In this document: one piece after another, positions 19,001-27,703 of the stretch
Position numbering within the stretch: the first letter of the stretch is position 1
How the letters are laid out: every line of letters starts with the position of its first letter
Source of the DNA: Solirubrobacter deserti
GTDB lineage: Bacteria; Actinomycetota; Thermoleophilia; Solirubrobacterales; Solirubrobacteraceae
Direction of reading: 5' to 3'
Length of the DNA: 64,000 nt
NCBI RefSeq assembly: GCF_003344625.1
Contig: NZ_QPKJ02000003.1
Coordinates: forward strand, 372,001-436,000
The notes under the pieces: generated by a model
Databases searched by the model: none
What the model was told of the DNA's origin: nothing
The model's input: the letters and a program-made list of their open reading frames with translations, nothing else
Position numbers and translations under genes: made by a program

Positions 19001-20230
19001 GTGGCGCAGGGCCACCCGCAGGCGTACTTCGACTCCGATCAGGTCCTCGCTTCCAGCGAAGCGCTGGACCCTTCCCGGCTGCTCGCGGCCGTCCCGGCGC
19101 GCGAAGGCCTGCTCGTGCGCGAGGTCGAAGGAGTCGGCCTGGTCGCCGCCCGGCGCATCGACGACTTCACCCACGCCGTCGCGGACCTCGCCGGCGTGCA
19201 CGCGATCGACGTCGTCTGGCGCGAGAACCCCGGCGAGCTCGAACCGCTCGAGACCCGCGCGCCCGACTTCGGCTTCCTCGCCGACGCCCCACCAGGCGTC
19301 GCGACCCGCCTGCTCGACGCGGCGCTGGCCGGGCCGGTCGTCTTCACCGGGCCCGACCCGGAGGCCTGGATCGCCTGGATCACCCACGCGCTTCCCGGCG
19401 GCGAGCGGATCACGTTCTCGACGGCCGGTGACGAGGACGTGCGCATCCGCGTCGCCGAGGGCGGAATCGACACCACCGAGCCCTGCGAGCTCCCGCCCAG
19501 CTTCTACGCGCGCGTCGCGCTCGAGCTGGCGCGGCGCGGCGTGCTCTTGGACGCGGTGGCCCGCCTCGAGGACGCCGACGGCCTCGCCCTCGCCGTGCAC
19601 GGGGGCGCCACCGACCTGATCGCTCCGCACCAGCTTCCGCTCGCGCTCCAGCTCATCACCGAGCTCGCGGCGGCCGGCCACGTGCACGAGGCCGCCCGCG
19701 CCGCCGCTGCGCTGCCGCTCCACACCGCGCTGCCGGGCACCGCGCTCGTCCTGCGCGAGGAGCCGCCGCTGCCCGAGGTGATCGCACCCGAGCCCGAGGA
19801 GATCCTCGAGGCCGAGGTCGTCGAGGAAGCGGACGAAGCGCCGGACGCGACTGAACCAGAACCCGAAGTGGAAGAGGCGGAACCCGTGGACGACGAGTTC
19901 GTGATTCGCGACGACGAGATCATCTCCGTGCCGTTCGAGCCGGCCGTCGACGAGGAGCCGATCGCGCCCGGCCAGCCGATCCCGGACGACGTCGTGATCG
20001 AGGTGCCGTTCGACGTCGAGCCGGCCGAGGAGGCCGCGGAGGAGCCGCTGCCGGACGTGGACGCGTGGTCGAATCTGCTGTCGGAGCTCAAGACCGAGAG
20101 CGTCACGCCCGATGAGAGCCTGCCGGAGCTGGCAGAGCCGGAGCCCGAGGAAGAGGTCATCGAGGAAGTGGAGCTCGGGATCTCGCTCGCGGAGCTCGAG
20201 GAGTCGCTCAAGCAGGAGGGACGTGAATGA
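19001..20230 (+). CDS. Unknown protein with acidic tail, weakly GAP1-like
   Basis: 409 residues, GTG start after a TACGGT box. Residues 1-250 look like a folded alpha/beta domain; the segment around WIAWITHALPGGERITFSTA faintly recalls the middle domain of actinobacterial GTPase-associated protein 1, an impression only. Residues ~255-405 are very rich in Glu, Asp and Pro (low complexity, strongly acidic), ending in short helical EELEESLKQEGRE. No signal peptide or membrane helix. The last codons overlap the next gene's ATG (ATGA), so the two products probably work together. Function not known. Confidence 0.7.
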   Translation: MAQGHPQAYFDSDQVLASSEALDPSRLLAAVPAREGLLVREVEGVGLVAARRIDDFTHAVADLAGVHAIDVVWRENPGELEPLETRAPDFGFLADAPPGVATRLLDAALAGPVVFTGPDPEAWIAWITHALPGGERITFSTAGDEDVRIRVAEGGIDTTEPCELPPSFYARVALELARRGVLLDAVARLEDADGLALAVHGGATDLIAPHQLPLALQLITELAAAGHVHEAARAAAALPLHTALPGTALVLREEPPLPEVIAPEPEEILEAEVVEEADEAPDATEPEPEVEEAEPVDDEFVIRDDEIISVPFEPAVDEEPIAPGQPIPDDVVIEVPFDVEPAEEAAEEPLPDVDAWSNLLSELKTESVTPDESLPELAEPEPEEEVIEEVELGISLAELEESLKQEGRE

Positions 20231-21603
20231 CCACGGCGGAGTGGCAACAAGCGGATCGCGAGGCGCTTCCGGCGTGGCTGGACCTGCACGGCCAGGCCCG
20301 GAGGATGCCGGCCGGCGCGGATTCGCGGCTGCTCGCCGAGACCGCGCTGGCGCACGTGCTCCCGCTGCTGGACGAGTTGCCCGAGGACGTCCCGTTCGTG
20401 GGCGTGCACGCCCCGACCAAGCCGTCCGCGCAGACGCTCGAGCCGTGGCTGGAGCAGGTCGAGGCCGCGCGGGGCACGCCCGAGAGCGGCACGCTGCTCG
20501 CGGCGGGCGTGGAGCTCGGGCTGCTCGGCGTCGACCCGGACGCCGACGCGCGGGCGGCGGCGGTGATCGTGGAGGGCTTCGAGCTCGACACGGTGCAGCA
20601 CGCGCTGACCGAGATCGGGCGCCAGGCGCTGCTGGACCCCTTGATCGGCTCGGTCGCCGAGCAGCTCGCGGACCGGGTTGCGACCGACGTCTCGCTGCGC
20701 CCGCGGCTGCGCGAGCTGTGCCAGAACGACGCGGCGATCGTGGCGCTCAAGCAGCGTGCGACCGCGCACCCGAGCCTCGCGGTGATGTCCGTCTACCTGT
20801 GGGCGGTGGTCGATCGCTACCCGGAGCGGCGCGCGCAGTCCGCGAAGACGCTGCTGATGCTCGACCCGCACGCGGTCGCCGACGTGCGCGCGCTGTGGGG
20901 CGAAGACGGGCCGAGTACGAAGGACGAGTACGCGGAGCTCCTGCGCGTGTTCCACGACGCTGAGCGGCGCCCGCCGGAGCTCGACGTCAAGCGCGCGCAG
21001 GCGCTGCTGATGGAGCAGCCGCTCGACGGCGAGCTCGACAAGGGCGACCCGCTCGCGCTCGCGCTGCGCGGCCTGCCGAACCACCTCGAGCTGCCCGCGT
21101 ACTGCGCGTGGTACGCCGCAGCGCGCCGGCCGGGGCCGACGCACCGCTTCGACGCGTGGGGCCGGATCGCGGCGCGCGCGCTCGCGCCCACCCACGACGT
21201 GCCGCCGTTGCGCGCCGAAGAGCTGCTGCAGATCGTCGCCCGCGAGCTCGTCTCACCGCAGACGCTCGACGGCTACTTCGACGCGATCGAGCGCCTGCGC
21301 GACGCCACCGGGCACCAGCGCTTCGACGAGGCGCTGGCGTTCGCGCTCACCAACGCGCTGCACGAGGCGGACGATCCGCTGGAACTGCTCGCGGTCACGT
21401 TCAGCATCTGGTCCAAGGCCCCGAGCGGCGGCCAGACGCTGCACGACCAGATCCTCGCGCCGGCGGCGCGGCCCTATCGCCGCGGCGACGACGAGGTCCG
21501 CGCCCACCTGGGGCCGCGCCGTCAGGCGGAGTGGGACGAGTTCACCGCCCGCCACTCCAAGCCGCGCCGCTTCCTGCCGCGGTTGCGGGGAAGGGTTCGC
21601 TGA
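20227..21603 (+). CDS. Unknown helical protein, partner of the 19001 gene
   Basis: 458 residues, starting at an ATG overlapping the upstream stop. The sequence is almost entirely predicted helical and Leu/Ala-rich (for example ADVRALWGEDGPSTKDEYAELLR) with a basic C-terminus (KPRRFLPRLRGRVR). It resembles the C-terminal helical part of long GAP1-type proteins only in general style. No catalytic motif, signal or membrane segment is seen. The basic end could pair with the acidic tail of its partner; this is speculation. Confidence 0.7.
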   Translation: MTTAEWQQADREALPAWLDLHGQARRMPAGADSRLLAETALAHVLPLLDELPEDVPFVGVHAPTKPSAQTLEPWLEQVEAARGTPESGTLLAAGVELGLLGVDPDADARAAAVIVEGFELDTVQHALTEIGRQALLDPLIGSVAEQLADRVATDVSLRPRLRELCQNDAAIVALKQRATAHPSLAVMSVYLWAVVDRYPERRAQSAKTLLMLDPHAVADVRALWGEDGPSTKDEYAELLRVFHDAERRPPELDVKRAQALLMEQPLDGELDKGDPLALALRGLPNHLELPAYCAWYAAARRPGPTHRFDAWGRIAARALAPTHDVPPLRAEELLQIVARELVSPQTLDGYFDAIERLRDATGHQRFDEALAFALTNALHEADDPLELLAVTFSIWSKAPSGGQTLHDQILAPAARPYRRGDDEVRAHLGPRRQAEWDEFTARHSKPRRFLPRLRGRVR

Positions 21604-21615
21604 AGAATGGGCGAT

Positions 21616-21682
21616 GCGCCTGATGTGGTGCAGGCGCCCGTGCCTCGGGCCGCACGCGACAGTGATGCGTGCCTCCGGCACG
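21616..21682. terminator. Two hairpins in the convergent gap 21604-21753
   Basis: GCGCCTG (21616-21622) pairs with CAGGCGC (21631-21637) around an 8-nt loop, and CGTGCC (21668-21673) pairs with GGCACG (21677-21682) around TCC. Lying between the ends of two convergent genes, they probably terminate transcription from one or both sides. No T-run follows. The rest of the gap shows nothing recognisable. Confidence 0.45.
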
Positions 21683-21753
21683 TGAGCGTCGTGGGTGGCG
21701 CGAGGTGCCGCGGATGTGCCGCAGCAGGTGTGTCGGGTTCTTCAGCGGGCCCG

Positions 21754-22431
21754 TTAGAGGTGCGCGCTCAGGGTGACTTCGCCGGCGGAGAGCGTGATTT
21801 CGCGCCCGTTGACGTCGACCCGCAGCGCGCCCGACTCGTCGATCCCGGCGCCGAGGCCTTCGCCGTCCTGCCAGCGCACACGCCGGCCGAGCAGGGCGTC
21901 GCGCTCACGCAGGGCGGCGAGCACCGACTCCCGGCCCTGACCCAGCCGCTTCTCGAGCGCGGCCAGCAGCGCGGTGAGCGTCGGCTCGACGTCGTCGGGC
22001 GTGCGCCGGAGCGAGCCTGCGACCTCGGCCGCGTCCTCGGGCAGCGCGGACACGTCGACGGCGACGTTGACGCCGATGCCCAGCACCGCCCACTGCGAGG
22101 CCTTGCTCTCGGCGAGGATGCCGGCGACCTTGCGCCCGTCCAGCCAGACGTCGTTGGGCCACTTGACGAGCGCGTCCGGGCCGGCCACGTCGGCGACCGC
22201 GAGCCCGGCGCGCAGCGGGAGCAGGTCGTCGAACTCGCGCAGGATCAGCGACGCCGCGATCGCCACGCCCGGCGGCGTGACCCACGTGCGGCCCTGGCGC
22301 CCGCGCCCCGCGGTCTGCTCGTCGGCGGTGACGAGCGTTCCGTGCTCGGCACCCTCCTCGGCCAGCTCGCGCGCGCGCTCGTTGGTCGATCCGATCGTCT
22401 CGTGATGCTCGCGGCGCTCACCCAGCTTCAT
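21754..22431 (-). CDS. birA: Biotin-[acetyl-CoA-carboxylase] ligase
   Basis: 225 residues, the short form without an N-terminal DNA-binding domain, so it should not act as a repressor. Seen: STNERARELA, the ATP/biotin loop AGRGRQGRTWVTPPG, KWPNDVWLDGRKVAGIL and GIGVNV, followed by a C-terminal SH3-like domain. It activates biotin to biotinyl-AMP and attaches it to carboxylase BCCP domains. Start overlaps the SAM-hydrolase stop by 4 bases, last gene of the long minus-strand block. Confidence 0.95.
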   Translation of the reverse strand: MKLGERREHHETIGSTNERARELAEEGAEHGTLVTADEQTAGRGRQGRTWVTPPGVAIAASLILREFDDLLPLRAGLAVADVAGPDALVKWPNDVWLDGRKVAGILAESKASQWAVLGIGVNVAVDVSALPEDAAEVAGSLRRTPDDVEPTLTALLAALEKRLGQGRESVLAALRERDALLGRRVRWQDGEGLGAGIDESGALRVDVNGREITLSAGEVTLSAHL

Positions 22432-23150
22432 CTCAGCTCCAGTTCATCCCCCGCGCGCACGCCGAGCAGCGCGGCGGCGCTGCCGCCGTTGACCGCCACC
22501 GCGACGTCCCCCGCGGAGTCCTCATAGATGACCAGTCCGCCGGGCTCCACGTCGCCGAACGTGCGGCCCACGGCCACCTCGTGCCCCGCGATGCGCACGG
22601 CGGACCGCGGCAGCGCGGCGTCCGTGATCAGGTTGCCGAACCCGTCGACCTCCACGACGTGGACCTTATCCCCGGGGAGCGCGGGGAGCCGCACGAGCTC
22701 GTCCCCATCGAAGCGCGGGCCGTCGGGCGCCTCGCCGAGCGCGAGGTGCGCCGCGACCGGGCCGAAGAGGTCGCGCCCGTGGAAGGTCGCGCTGACCGGC
22801 TCCAGTCGCCACGGCGACTCGCCCACGTCGACCACCTCGTCGATCCCGAACGCCGCCGCCGCGGGCTCGAGCAGGCCGTTGTCGGGCCCGACCAGCCAGC
22901 GCGCGCCGCAGCGGATGGCAACCGCGCGCCGGTCGCCGCCGACGCCGGGGTCGACCACGGCCAGATGCACCCCGGCCGGTGTGAACGGGAGCGCCCGCGC
23001 GAGCCGGCGCGCGCCCGTGCGCACGTCCTGCGCGGGAACGCCGTGCCCGAGGTGGATCACGCGCACGTGCGGCGCGATCCGCGCGATCACCCCCTCGACG
23101 ACCCCGACGTACTCGTCGCCCGGCCCGTAGTCGGAGAGGAACGTGATCAC
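22428..23150 (-). CDS. SAM hydrolase / SAM hydroxide adenosyltransferase (DUF62)
   Basis: 240 residues from GTG 23150 (ITFLSDYGPGDEYVG). The N-terminal SDYG...D motif, VVDPGVGGDRRAVA, the GPDNGLL loop and FHGRDLFGP are the family's S-adenosylmethionine-binding signatures; the second domain contains DGFGNLITD. Relatives hydrolyse SAM to adenosine and methionine, and fluorinase/chlorinase are specialised members, but the halide-binding insertion is not evident. It is coupled to cobA-hemD (SAM-using) and birA by 4-bp overlaps. Confidence 0.9.
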   Translation of the reverse strand: MITFLSDYGPGDEYVGVVEGVIARIAPHVRVIHLGHGVPAQDVRTGARRLARALPFTPAGVHLAVVDPGVGGDRRAVAIRCGARWLVGPDNGLLEPAAAAFGIDEVVDVGESPWRLEPVSATFHGRDLFGPVAAHLALGEAPDGPRFDGDELVRLPALPGDKVHVVEVDGFGNLITDAALPRSAVRIAGHEVAVGRTFGDVEPGGLVIYEDSAGDVAVAVNGGSAAALLGVRAGDELELR

Positions 23151-24568
23151 TGGTCGGCGATCAGCGCCGCGATCAGGCCGTCGGGCGTGTGCGGGTCGGC
23201 TTCGATGTCCGGGGCGGCGGCGAGCTCCTGCAGCACGGCGGACGTCGCGGGGCCGATCGAGACCAGCTTCGGTCCGGAAAGCGAACCACCGGCGTCCGCG
23301 AAGAAGCGCACCGAGGAACCGGACGTGAACAGCAGGTAGTCCGCCTTCGCCGCGGCCTCGCGCGCCTCGTCGGACAGCGGCTCGGCGATCGTCTCGTACA
23401 GCGCGACCACGTCGACCTGCGCGCCCCGGGCCCGCAGCGCGTCCGGCAGCACGTCGCGACCCTCCTTCGCGCGCACGATCAGCACCCGCTCGACCGGGAG
23501 GTCCGCGAGCGCCTCGACCAATCCCTCGGCGACCGCCCGCTCCGGCACGACGTCCGGCTCGACCCCGTGCGCGCGCAGCGCCCGCGCCGTGCCCGGACCG
23601 ATCGCGGCGACGGTCAGGCCCGCCAGCTCGCGCGCGTCGCGCAGGTGCGTGAAGAGCTGGTCGGCGCCGGTGGGCGAGGTGACGCACAGCAGGTCGTAGC
23701 CGCGCAGCGGCGGGAGCGCCACGTCCAGCGGCCGCGTGCGGATCGCGGGCGCCTCGACCGTCGTTGCGCCCAGCTCGCGTAGCTGCGCCGCCAAGGCGCT
23801 CGCCTGCGCGCGGGCGCGCGTGACGGCGACGGTCTTCCCGAACAGCGGCCGCTGCTCGAGCCACGCGATCTCCTCGCGCAGCGCCGCCACCGGGCCCACG
23901 AGCGTGATCGCCGGGGCCTTGATGCCCGCGGCGTCCTCGACGACACGCGCCAGCGTCGAGACGACCGTCTTCTGCCCGGGAAGCGTGCCGCGCTCGACCA
24001 GCGCGACCGGCTCGTCCGCGGGCCGCCCGCCCGCCTGCAGGCGCTCGGCGATCCGGGGCAGCGCCTTCACGCCCATGTAGAACACGAGCGTCCCGGGGAA
24101 GCGCGCCAGCGCGTCCCAGTCGAGCGACCCGTCCTCATGGCCGGTGACGAACGCGACGCCGCTCGCGTGGTCGCGGTGCGTGACCGGGATGCCCGCGTAG
24201 GCCGGCGCGGAGATCCCCGCGGTGACGCCCGGGACGATCTCGAACGGGATGCCCGCCGCGCGCAGGACCTGCGCCTCCTCGCCGCCGCGCCCGAACACGA
24301 ACGGGTCGCCGCCCTTGAGCCGCACCACGGTGCGCGGACCCGTCCCGTACTGGATCAGCAGCCGGTCGATCTCCTCCTGCGGCATCTGCGGCCCGCCGCC
24401 GATCTTGCCCACATACACGAGCTCGGCGTCCTCGCGCGCGCCGTCCAGCGCGCCCGGCGGGATCAGGCGGTCATAGAGGATCACGTCGGCCTGCGCGATC
24501 AGCGCTTTCGATCGCACCGTCATGAGTTGCGGGTCGCCGGGCCCGGCGCCGACGAGGAAGACGGTCAT
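23147..24568 (-). CDS. cobA-hemD: Fused uroporphyrinogen-III C-methyltransferase / uroporphyrinogen-III synthase
   Basis: 473 residues. Residues 1-~235 are the SAM-dependent methyltransferase: VGAGPGDPQLMT, RLKGGDPFVFGRGGEE, VPGVTAG and GIPVTHRDHASGVAFVTGH. Residues ~240-473 are HemD: TVAVTRARAQASALAAQLRELGA and the closing FTSGSSVRFF...IGPATSAVL. It cyclises hydroxymethylbilane to uroporphyrinogen III and then methylates it to precorrin-2 for siroheme (or cobalamin). Follows hemC with a 40-bp gap; precorrin-2 dehydrogenase is encoded at 30.2 kb in the same direction. Confidence 0.96.
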   Translation of the reverse strand: MTVFLVGAGPGDPQLMTVRSKALIAQADVILYDRLIPPGALDGAREDAELVYVGKIGGGPQMPQEEIDRLLIQYGTGPRTVVRLKGGDPFVFGRGGEEAQVLRAAGIPFEIVPGVTAGISAPAYAGIPVTHRDHASGVAFVTGHEDGSLDWDALARFPGTLVFYMGVKALPRIAERLQAGGRPADEPVALVERGTLPGQKTVVSTLARVVEDAAGIKAPAITLVGPVAALREEIAWLEQRPLFGKTVAVTRARAQASALAAQLRELGATTVEAPAIRTRPLDVALPPLRGYDLLCVTSPTGADQLFTHLRDARELAGLTVAAIGPGTARALRAHGVEPDVVPERAVAEGLVEALADLPVERVLIVRAKEGRDVLPDALRARGAQVDVVALYETIAEPLSDEAREAAAKADYLLFTSGSSVRFFADAGGSLSGPKLVSIGPATSAVLQELAAAPDIEADPHTPDGLIAALIADQ

Positions 24569-24608
24569 GGGTTGGGTCCCGCGGTAGGAACGTCGGCGGT
24601 GCACGGCG

Positions 24609-25421
24609 TCATGCCGAGACCGCCCGCAACAGCTCGACCGCGCCGGCGTCGCGCAGGCGGCGCGTGAGCTCGGGCGCGTCCGCGCCCTCCTCGACGATGT
24701 ACGACGAGCCGTCGGGCATGCCGACGAAGGCGCGCATGCGGCCCTCGAGGGCGAGGACGCCGATCGGGGTGTGGCAGGAGGCCTCGAGCTCGCGCACGAC
24801 GTGGCGCTCGGCGTCCAGGGCCGCGTGCGTCGCGGGATGGTCGACGCTCGGCAGCTTCGTTCCCTCACGGGCCTGCACCGCGATCACGCCCTGGCCCGCG
24901 GCCGGGACGAACACGCCGTCGACCAGCTTGGAGCCGACCGACCGGCCCAGCCGCTGCAGCCCCGCCGCCGCGAGCACCAGCGCGTCGACCTCGCCCGCCT
25001 CACGCTTGGCCAGCCGCGTGTCCACGTTGCCGCGGATCTCGACGACATCGAGATCCGGCCGCCAGGCCAGCAGCTGGGAGCGGCGGCGCAGCGCTGAAGT
25101 CCCCACCCGGGCGCCCTCGCGCAGGTCACCCACGACGACGTCGAACGGGTCCGCGCGCCGCGGCGTGGCGACGATCGCGGTGCCCGGCGCGAGCTCGGAC
25201 GGCATGTCCTTGGCCGAATGCACCGCGACGTCGATCTCGCCCGCGAGCAGCGCCGCCTCCAGCGCGCCGACCCAGCGCGACTTGTCGCCGCGCGCGCGGT
25301 CGACGTCGCCCGCGGTGGTGATCGTGACCAGCTCGGTCTCGCCGTCGATCAGCGCCGCGACAGCACGAGCCTGGGCCAGCGCCAGCGCGCTGCCCCGGGT
25401 CCCCAGGCGGAGCGCCGTCAC
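24609..25421 (-). CDS. hemC: Hydroxymethylbilane synthase (porphobilinogen deaminase)
   Basis: 270 residues from GTG 25421. LRLGTRGSALALAQA at the N-terminus, catalytic Asp72 in HSAKDMP, RRADPFDVVV, the GTSALRRRSQLL phosphate-binding segment, and the dipyrromethane-cofactor cysteine Cys216 in EASCHTPIG. Slightly short (the family is usually ~300), with a compact C-terminal domain. Polymerises four porphobilinogens in the cytoplasm. Overlaps the hemA stop by 4 bases. Confidence 0.96.
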   Translation of the reverse strand: MTALRLGTRGSALALAQARAVAALIDGETELVTITTAGDVDRARGDKSRWVGALEAALLAGEIDVAVHSAKDMPSELAPGTAIVATPRRADPFDVVVGDLREGARVGTSALRRRSQLLAWRPDLDVVEIRGNVDTRLAKREAGEVDALVLAAAGLQRLGRSVGSKLVDGVFVPAAGQGVIAVQAREGTKLPSVDHPATHAALDAERHVVRELEASCHTPIGVLALEGRMRAFVGMPDGSSYIVEEGADAPELTRRLRDAGAVELLRAVSA

Positions 25422-26683
25422 CCGGCCAGCCGGCGGACCTCGGCGGCCTCCCCGGCCTCCGACGCCGCATCCTCTTCGAGGCCGAACAGCTCGCGCAGGA
25501 GCTTCAAGCGGGCGTGGCGGTGCTCGTCGTCCAGGGTCCGCACGCGCTCGGTCGGCTCGTGCAGCAGCCGCTTGACCACGGCCCGGGCCAGCGCCTCGAC
25601 GCGCGCCTCGTCCTTGGCCGACAGCGACTCCCAGCGACCCGCGTTGGCCGCCAGCAGCTCGTTCACGACCGCGTCGCCGCGTCCTCGCAGCGCGGCCAGC
25701 GTCGGCATGACGTCCAGCCGCCCGAGCCAGCCCGCGAACGTCTGGATCTCCTCCTCGACGATCGCCTCGGCGTGCACGGCCTCGCCCTTGCGCACGTTCA
25801 GGTGCCCGCGGACGGCGCGCTGGAGCGCGTCCATGTCGAGCAACGTCACGCCGTCCACCGACGCGCACGCCGGGTCGATGTCACGCGGTACGGCGAGGTC
25901 GATGATCAGCAGCGGCCGGCCGCCGCGCACCGCGTCGAGCTCCTCCGGCCCGACGATCGCGTGCGGCGACGCCGTGGAGGACACCACGACGTCGGCGCGC
26001 TCGAGCTCGTCGGGCAGCTGGTCGAACCCGCCGGACTCGCCGCCGAACCGGGAAGCCAGCGCGATCGCCCGGTCGCGATGCCGGTTGGCGACGAACATCG
26101 TGCTCACGCCGTGCGCGTGGAACGCCCGCGCGACCTGCTCGGACGTCTCGCCCGCGCCCACGATCACGACGTGGCGCTGGCTCAGCTCGCCGATCAGCGC
26201 CCGCGCCGCGTCCACCGCGACGGTCGCCACCGAGGCGTGGCCCTCCGAGATCGCCGTCTCCGTCCGCACGCGCTTGCCGGTCGCCAGCGCGGCCCGGAAC
26301 AGCTGGTTCGTGAGCGGTCCCGTGGTGCGCGCGGCCAGCGCGCGCTCGTAGGCGCGCTTGACCTGGCCCTGGATCTCGGCCTCGCCCACGACCATCGAGT
26401 CGAGCCCGCTCACCACGCGGTACAGGTGCCGCGCCGCGTCGCAGTTGCGCGCGCTGTAGAGCGGCACGTCCGCGGGCAGCGCCTGGATCGCCACCTCGGG
26501 CGACTCGCCCACGACGTACAGCTCGGTGCGGTTGCACGTGGACAGCGCGACCGCCTCGGTCACGCCCTCCAGGGCGACCAGCTCGTGCAGGAACGGCTCG
26601 ATCTGACCGTCCAGCAGCGCCAGCCGCTCGCGCACAGCCAGGTCGGCCGTCTTGTGCGAGGCGCCGAGCGCCAGCAGCTCCAT
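25418..26683 (-). CDS. hemA: Glutamyl-tRNA reductase
   Basis: 421 residues from ATG 26683. Nucleophile Cys50 in ALSTCNRTELY, GEAEIQGQVKRAYERA, and the NADPH-binding VVIVGAGETSEQVARAF with FVANRHRDRA. Produces glutamate-1-semialdehyde, the committed step of C5-pathway tetrapyrrole synthesis. The gene lies downstream of ccmD with an 82-bp gap holding a strong hairpin, so regulation between the ccm and hem parts is possible. Confidence 0.97.
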   Translation of the reverse strand: MELLALGASHKTADLAVRERLALLDGQIEPFLHELVALEGVTEAVALSTCNRTELYVVGESPEVAIQALPADVPLYSARNCDAARHLYRVVSGLDSMVVGEAEIQGQVKRAYERALAARTTGPLTNQLFRAALATGKRVRTETAISEGHASVATVAVDAARALIGELSQRHVVIVGAGETSEQVARAFHAHGVSTMFVANRHRDRAIALASRFGGESGGFDQLPDELERADVVVSSTASPHAIVGPEELDAVRGGRPLLIIDLAVPRDIDPACASVDGVTLLDMDALQRAVRGHLNVRKGEAVHAEAIVEEEIQTFAGWLGRLDVMPTLAALRGRGDAVVNELLAANAGRWESLSAKDEARVEALARAVVKRLLHEPTERVRTLDDEHRHARLKLLRELFGLEEDAASEAGEAAEVRRLAG

Positions 26684-26701
26684 CACAGGCCACCCTTTCC
26701 C

Positions 26702-26761
26702 GGGAGAATCGCCCTCTGGGCGATTGCTCCCAGCGAAACGAGCCCGCAGGGCGAGGCTTCG
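26702..26761. repeat. Intergenic palindromic element between ccmD and hemA
   Basis: A strong hairpin spans 26702-26731: GGGAG-A-ATCGCCC, loop TCT, GGGCGAT-TG-CTCCC. On the minus strand its centre reads TCGCCCAGAGGGCGA. Next to it is AGGGCGAGGCTTCG (26748-26761) after GCCC-GCA-GGGC. The same two words recur at 59620-59643, so this looks like a dispersed palindromic repeat. It would fold in the mRNA leader before hemA. Confidence 0.6.
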
Positions 26762-26765
26762 CCGC

Positions 26766-26963
26766 TCACCGCGCAACGGTCTCCCGGTCGGTGGACTCGG
26801 CCTCACGCTGCTCGAGGGCGTCGACGACCTCGCCCAGGTCCTTCTCGATGCGTGCCAGCCGCCCGGCCATGATCGCGACGTAGATCAGCACAAGTGCGAG
26901 GAAGACGAGGTATGCGGCGGCAACGTACTTGCCGGCTTCGTCGAGGGGGAGGGCAGGCAGCAT
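26766..26963 (-). CDS. CcmD-like small membrane protein
   Basis: 65 residues. One membrane helix (about 12-32, YVAAAYLVFLALVLIYVAIM) followed by a short basic/acidic cytoplasmic helix (RLARIEKDLGEVVDALEQRE). Position directly after ccmC with a shared A (stop/start overlap) and the size match CcmD, which helps release haem-loaded CcmE from the CcmABC complex. Sequence conservation in CcmD is low, so the call rests on topology and context. Confidence 0.8.
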   Translation of the reverse strand: MLPALPLDEAGKYVAAAYLVFLALVLIYVAIMAGRLARIEKDLGEVVDALEQREAESTDRETVAR

Positions 26964-27703
26964 CAGAGCGTGGGCGCCGCCGACCGGCGCGGGTTGGGGG
27001 TGAAGCCGTCATCGGCGTTCGCCAGCTTGCGCTTGAGCGAGCGCAGGCGGAACGTCGCGTGCTTGGACGCGAGCTCGTACTTCCACAGCGTCACGAACAG
27101 GCACGCCATGCCGAGCAGCGAGACGATGAACGTGAGCCGCATCTCGCCCGGCATCGAGCCGCCCGTGGTGGACAGCACGCGCGGGTGCACGAGCGACTCG
27201 GCCATCCGCACGGCCGTGAAGTTCAGCGGCACGAACGCGCCCGCGACGATCGCGAACACGGCGGCGTAGCGCGCCTGGCGCTCCGGGTCCTCGATCGAGA
27301 ACCGCAGCGGCTGGTAGCAGGCGTAGAGCAGGAAGACGATCAGGAAGCTCACCAGCGTGGGCTCGTCCCACGTCCACCACACGCCCCAGGAGCCGCGCGC
27401 CCAGATCGAGCCGGTCACGAGCGCGCCGACCGCGAGGATCAGCGACAGGTGGATGGCGACGTAGGAGCGCAGGTCGTGCAGGCGGTCGCCCGAGCGCAGG
27501 TAGCGGATGCCGTAGATGCCGCCCGCCACGAAGCCGAACAGCGCGACGATCGCCAGCGGCACGTGCAGGTAGAAGATCTTCTGGATGAACCCCTGGTCCG
27601 CGTCGTTGGGCGCGTAGAAGAACACCAGCGCGAACGCCCCCACGATCAGGGCGACGGTAATGAGCGAGAGGGTCTTCAGCCCCCGGCCGAACACAGCGTT
27701 CAT
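26963..27703 (-). CDS. ccmC: Haem exporter/handling protein CcmC
   Basis: 246 residues with six membrane helices. The haem-handling tryptophan-rich motif WGVWWTWDEP is present (around residues 131-140), with flanking histidines in LHVPLAIVAL and VAIHLSL. CcmC binds haem at the outer face of the membrane and delivers it to CcmE. Overlaps ccmB by 4 bases. CcmE, CcmF and CcmG/H are not in the window. Confidence 0.95.
   Translation of the reverse strand: MNAVFGRGLKTLSLITVALIVGAFALVFFYAPNDADQGFIQKIFYLHVPLAIVALFGFVAGGIYGIRYLRSGDRLHDLRSYVAIHLSLILAVGALVTGSIWARGSWGVWWTWDEPTLVSFLIVFLLYACYQPLRFSIEDPERQARYAAVFAIVAGAFVPLNFTAVRMAESLVHPRVLSTTGGSMPGEMRLTFIVSLLGMACLFVTLWKYELASKHATFRLRSLKRKLANADDGFTPNPRRSAAPTL

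Noticed and set aside
22428..23150. Fluorinase/chlorinase (halogenase) rather than SAM hydrolase
   Set aside because: The halide-pocket insertion of the specialised enzymes was not recognised; the general family assignment is safer.
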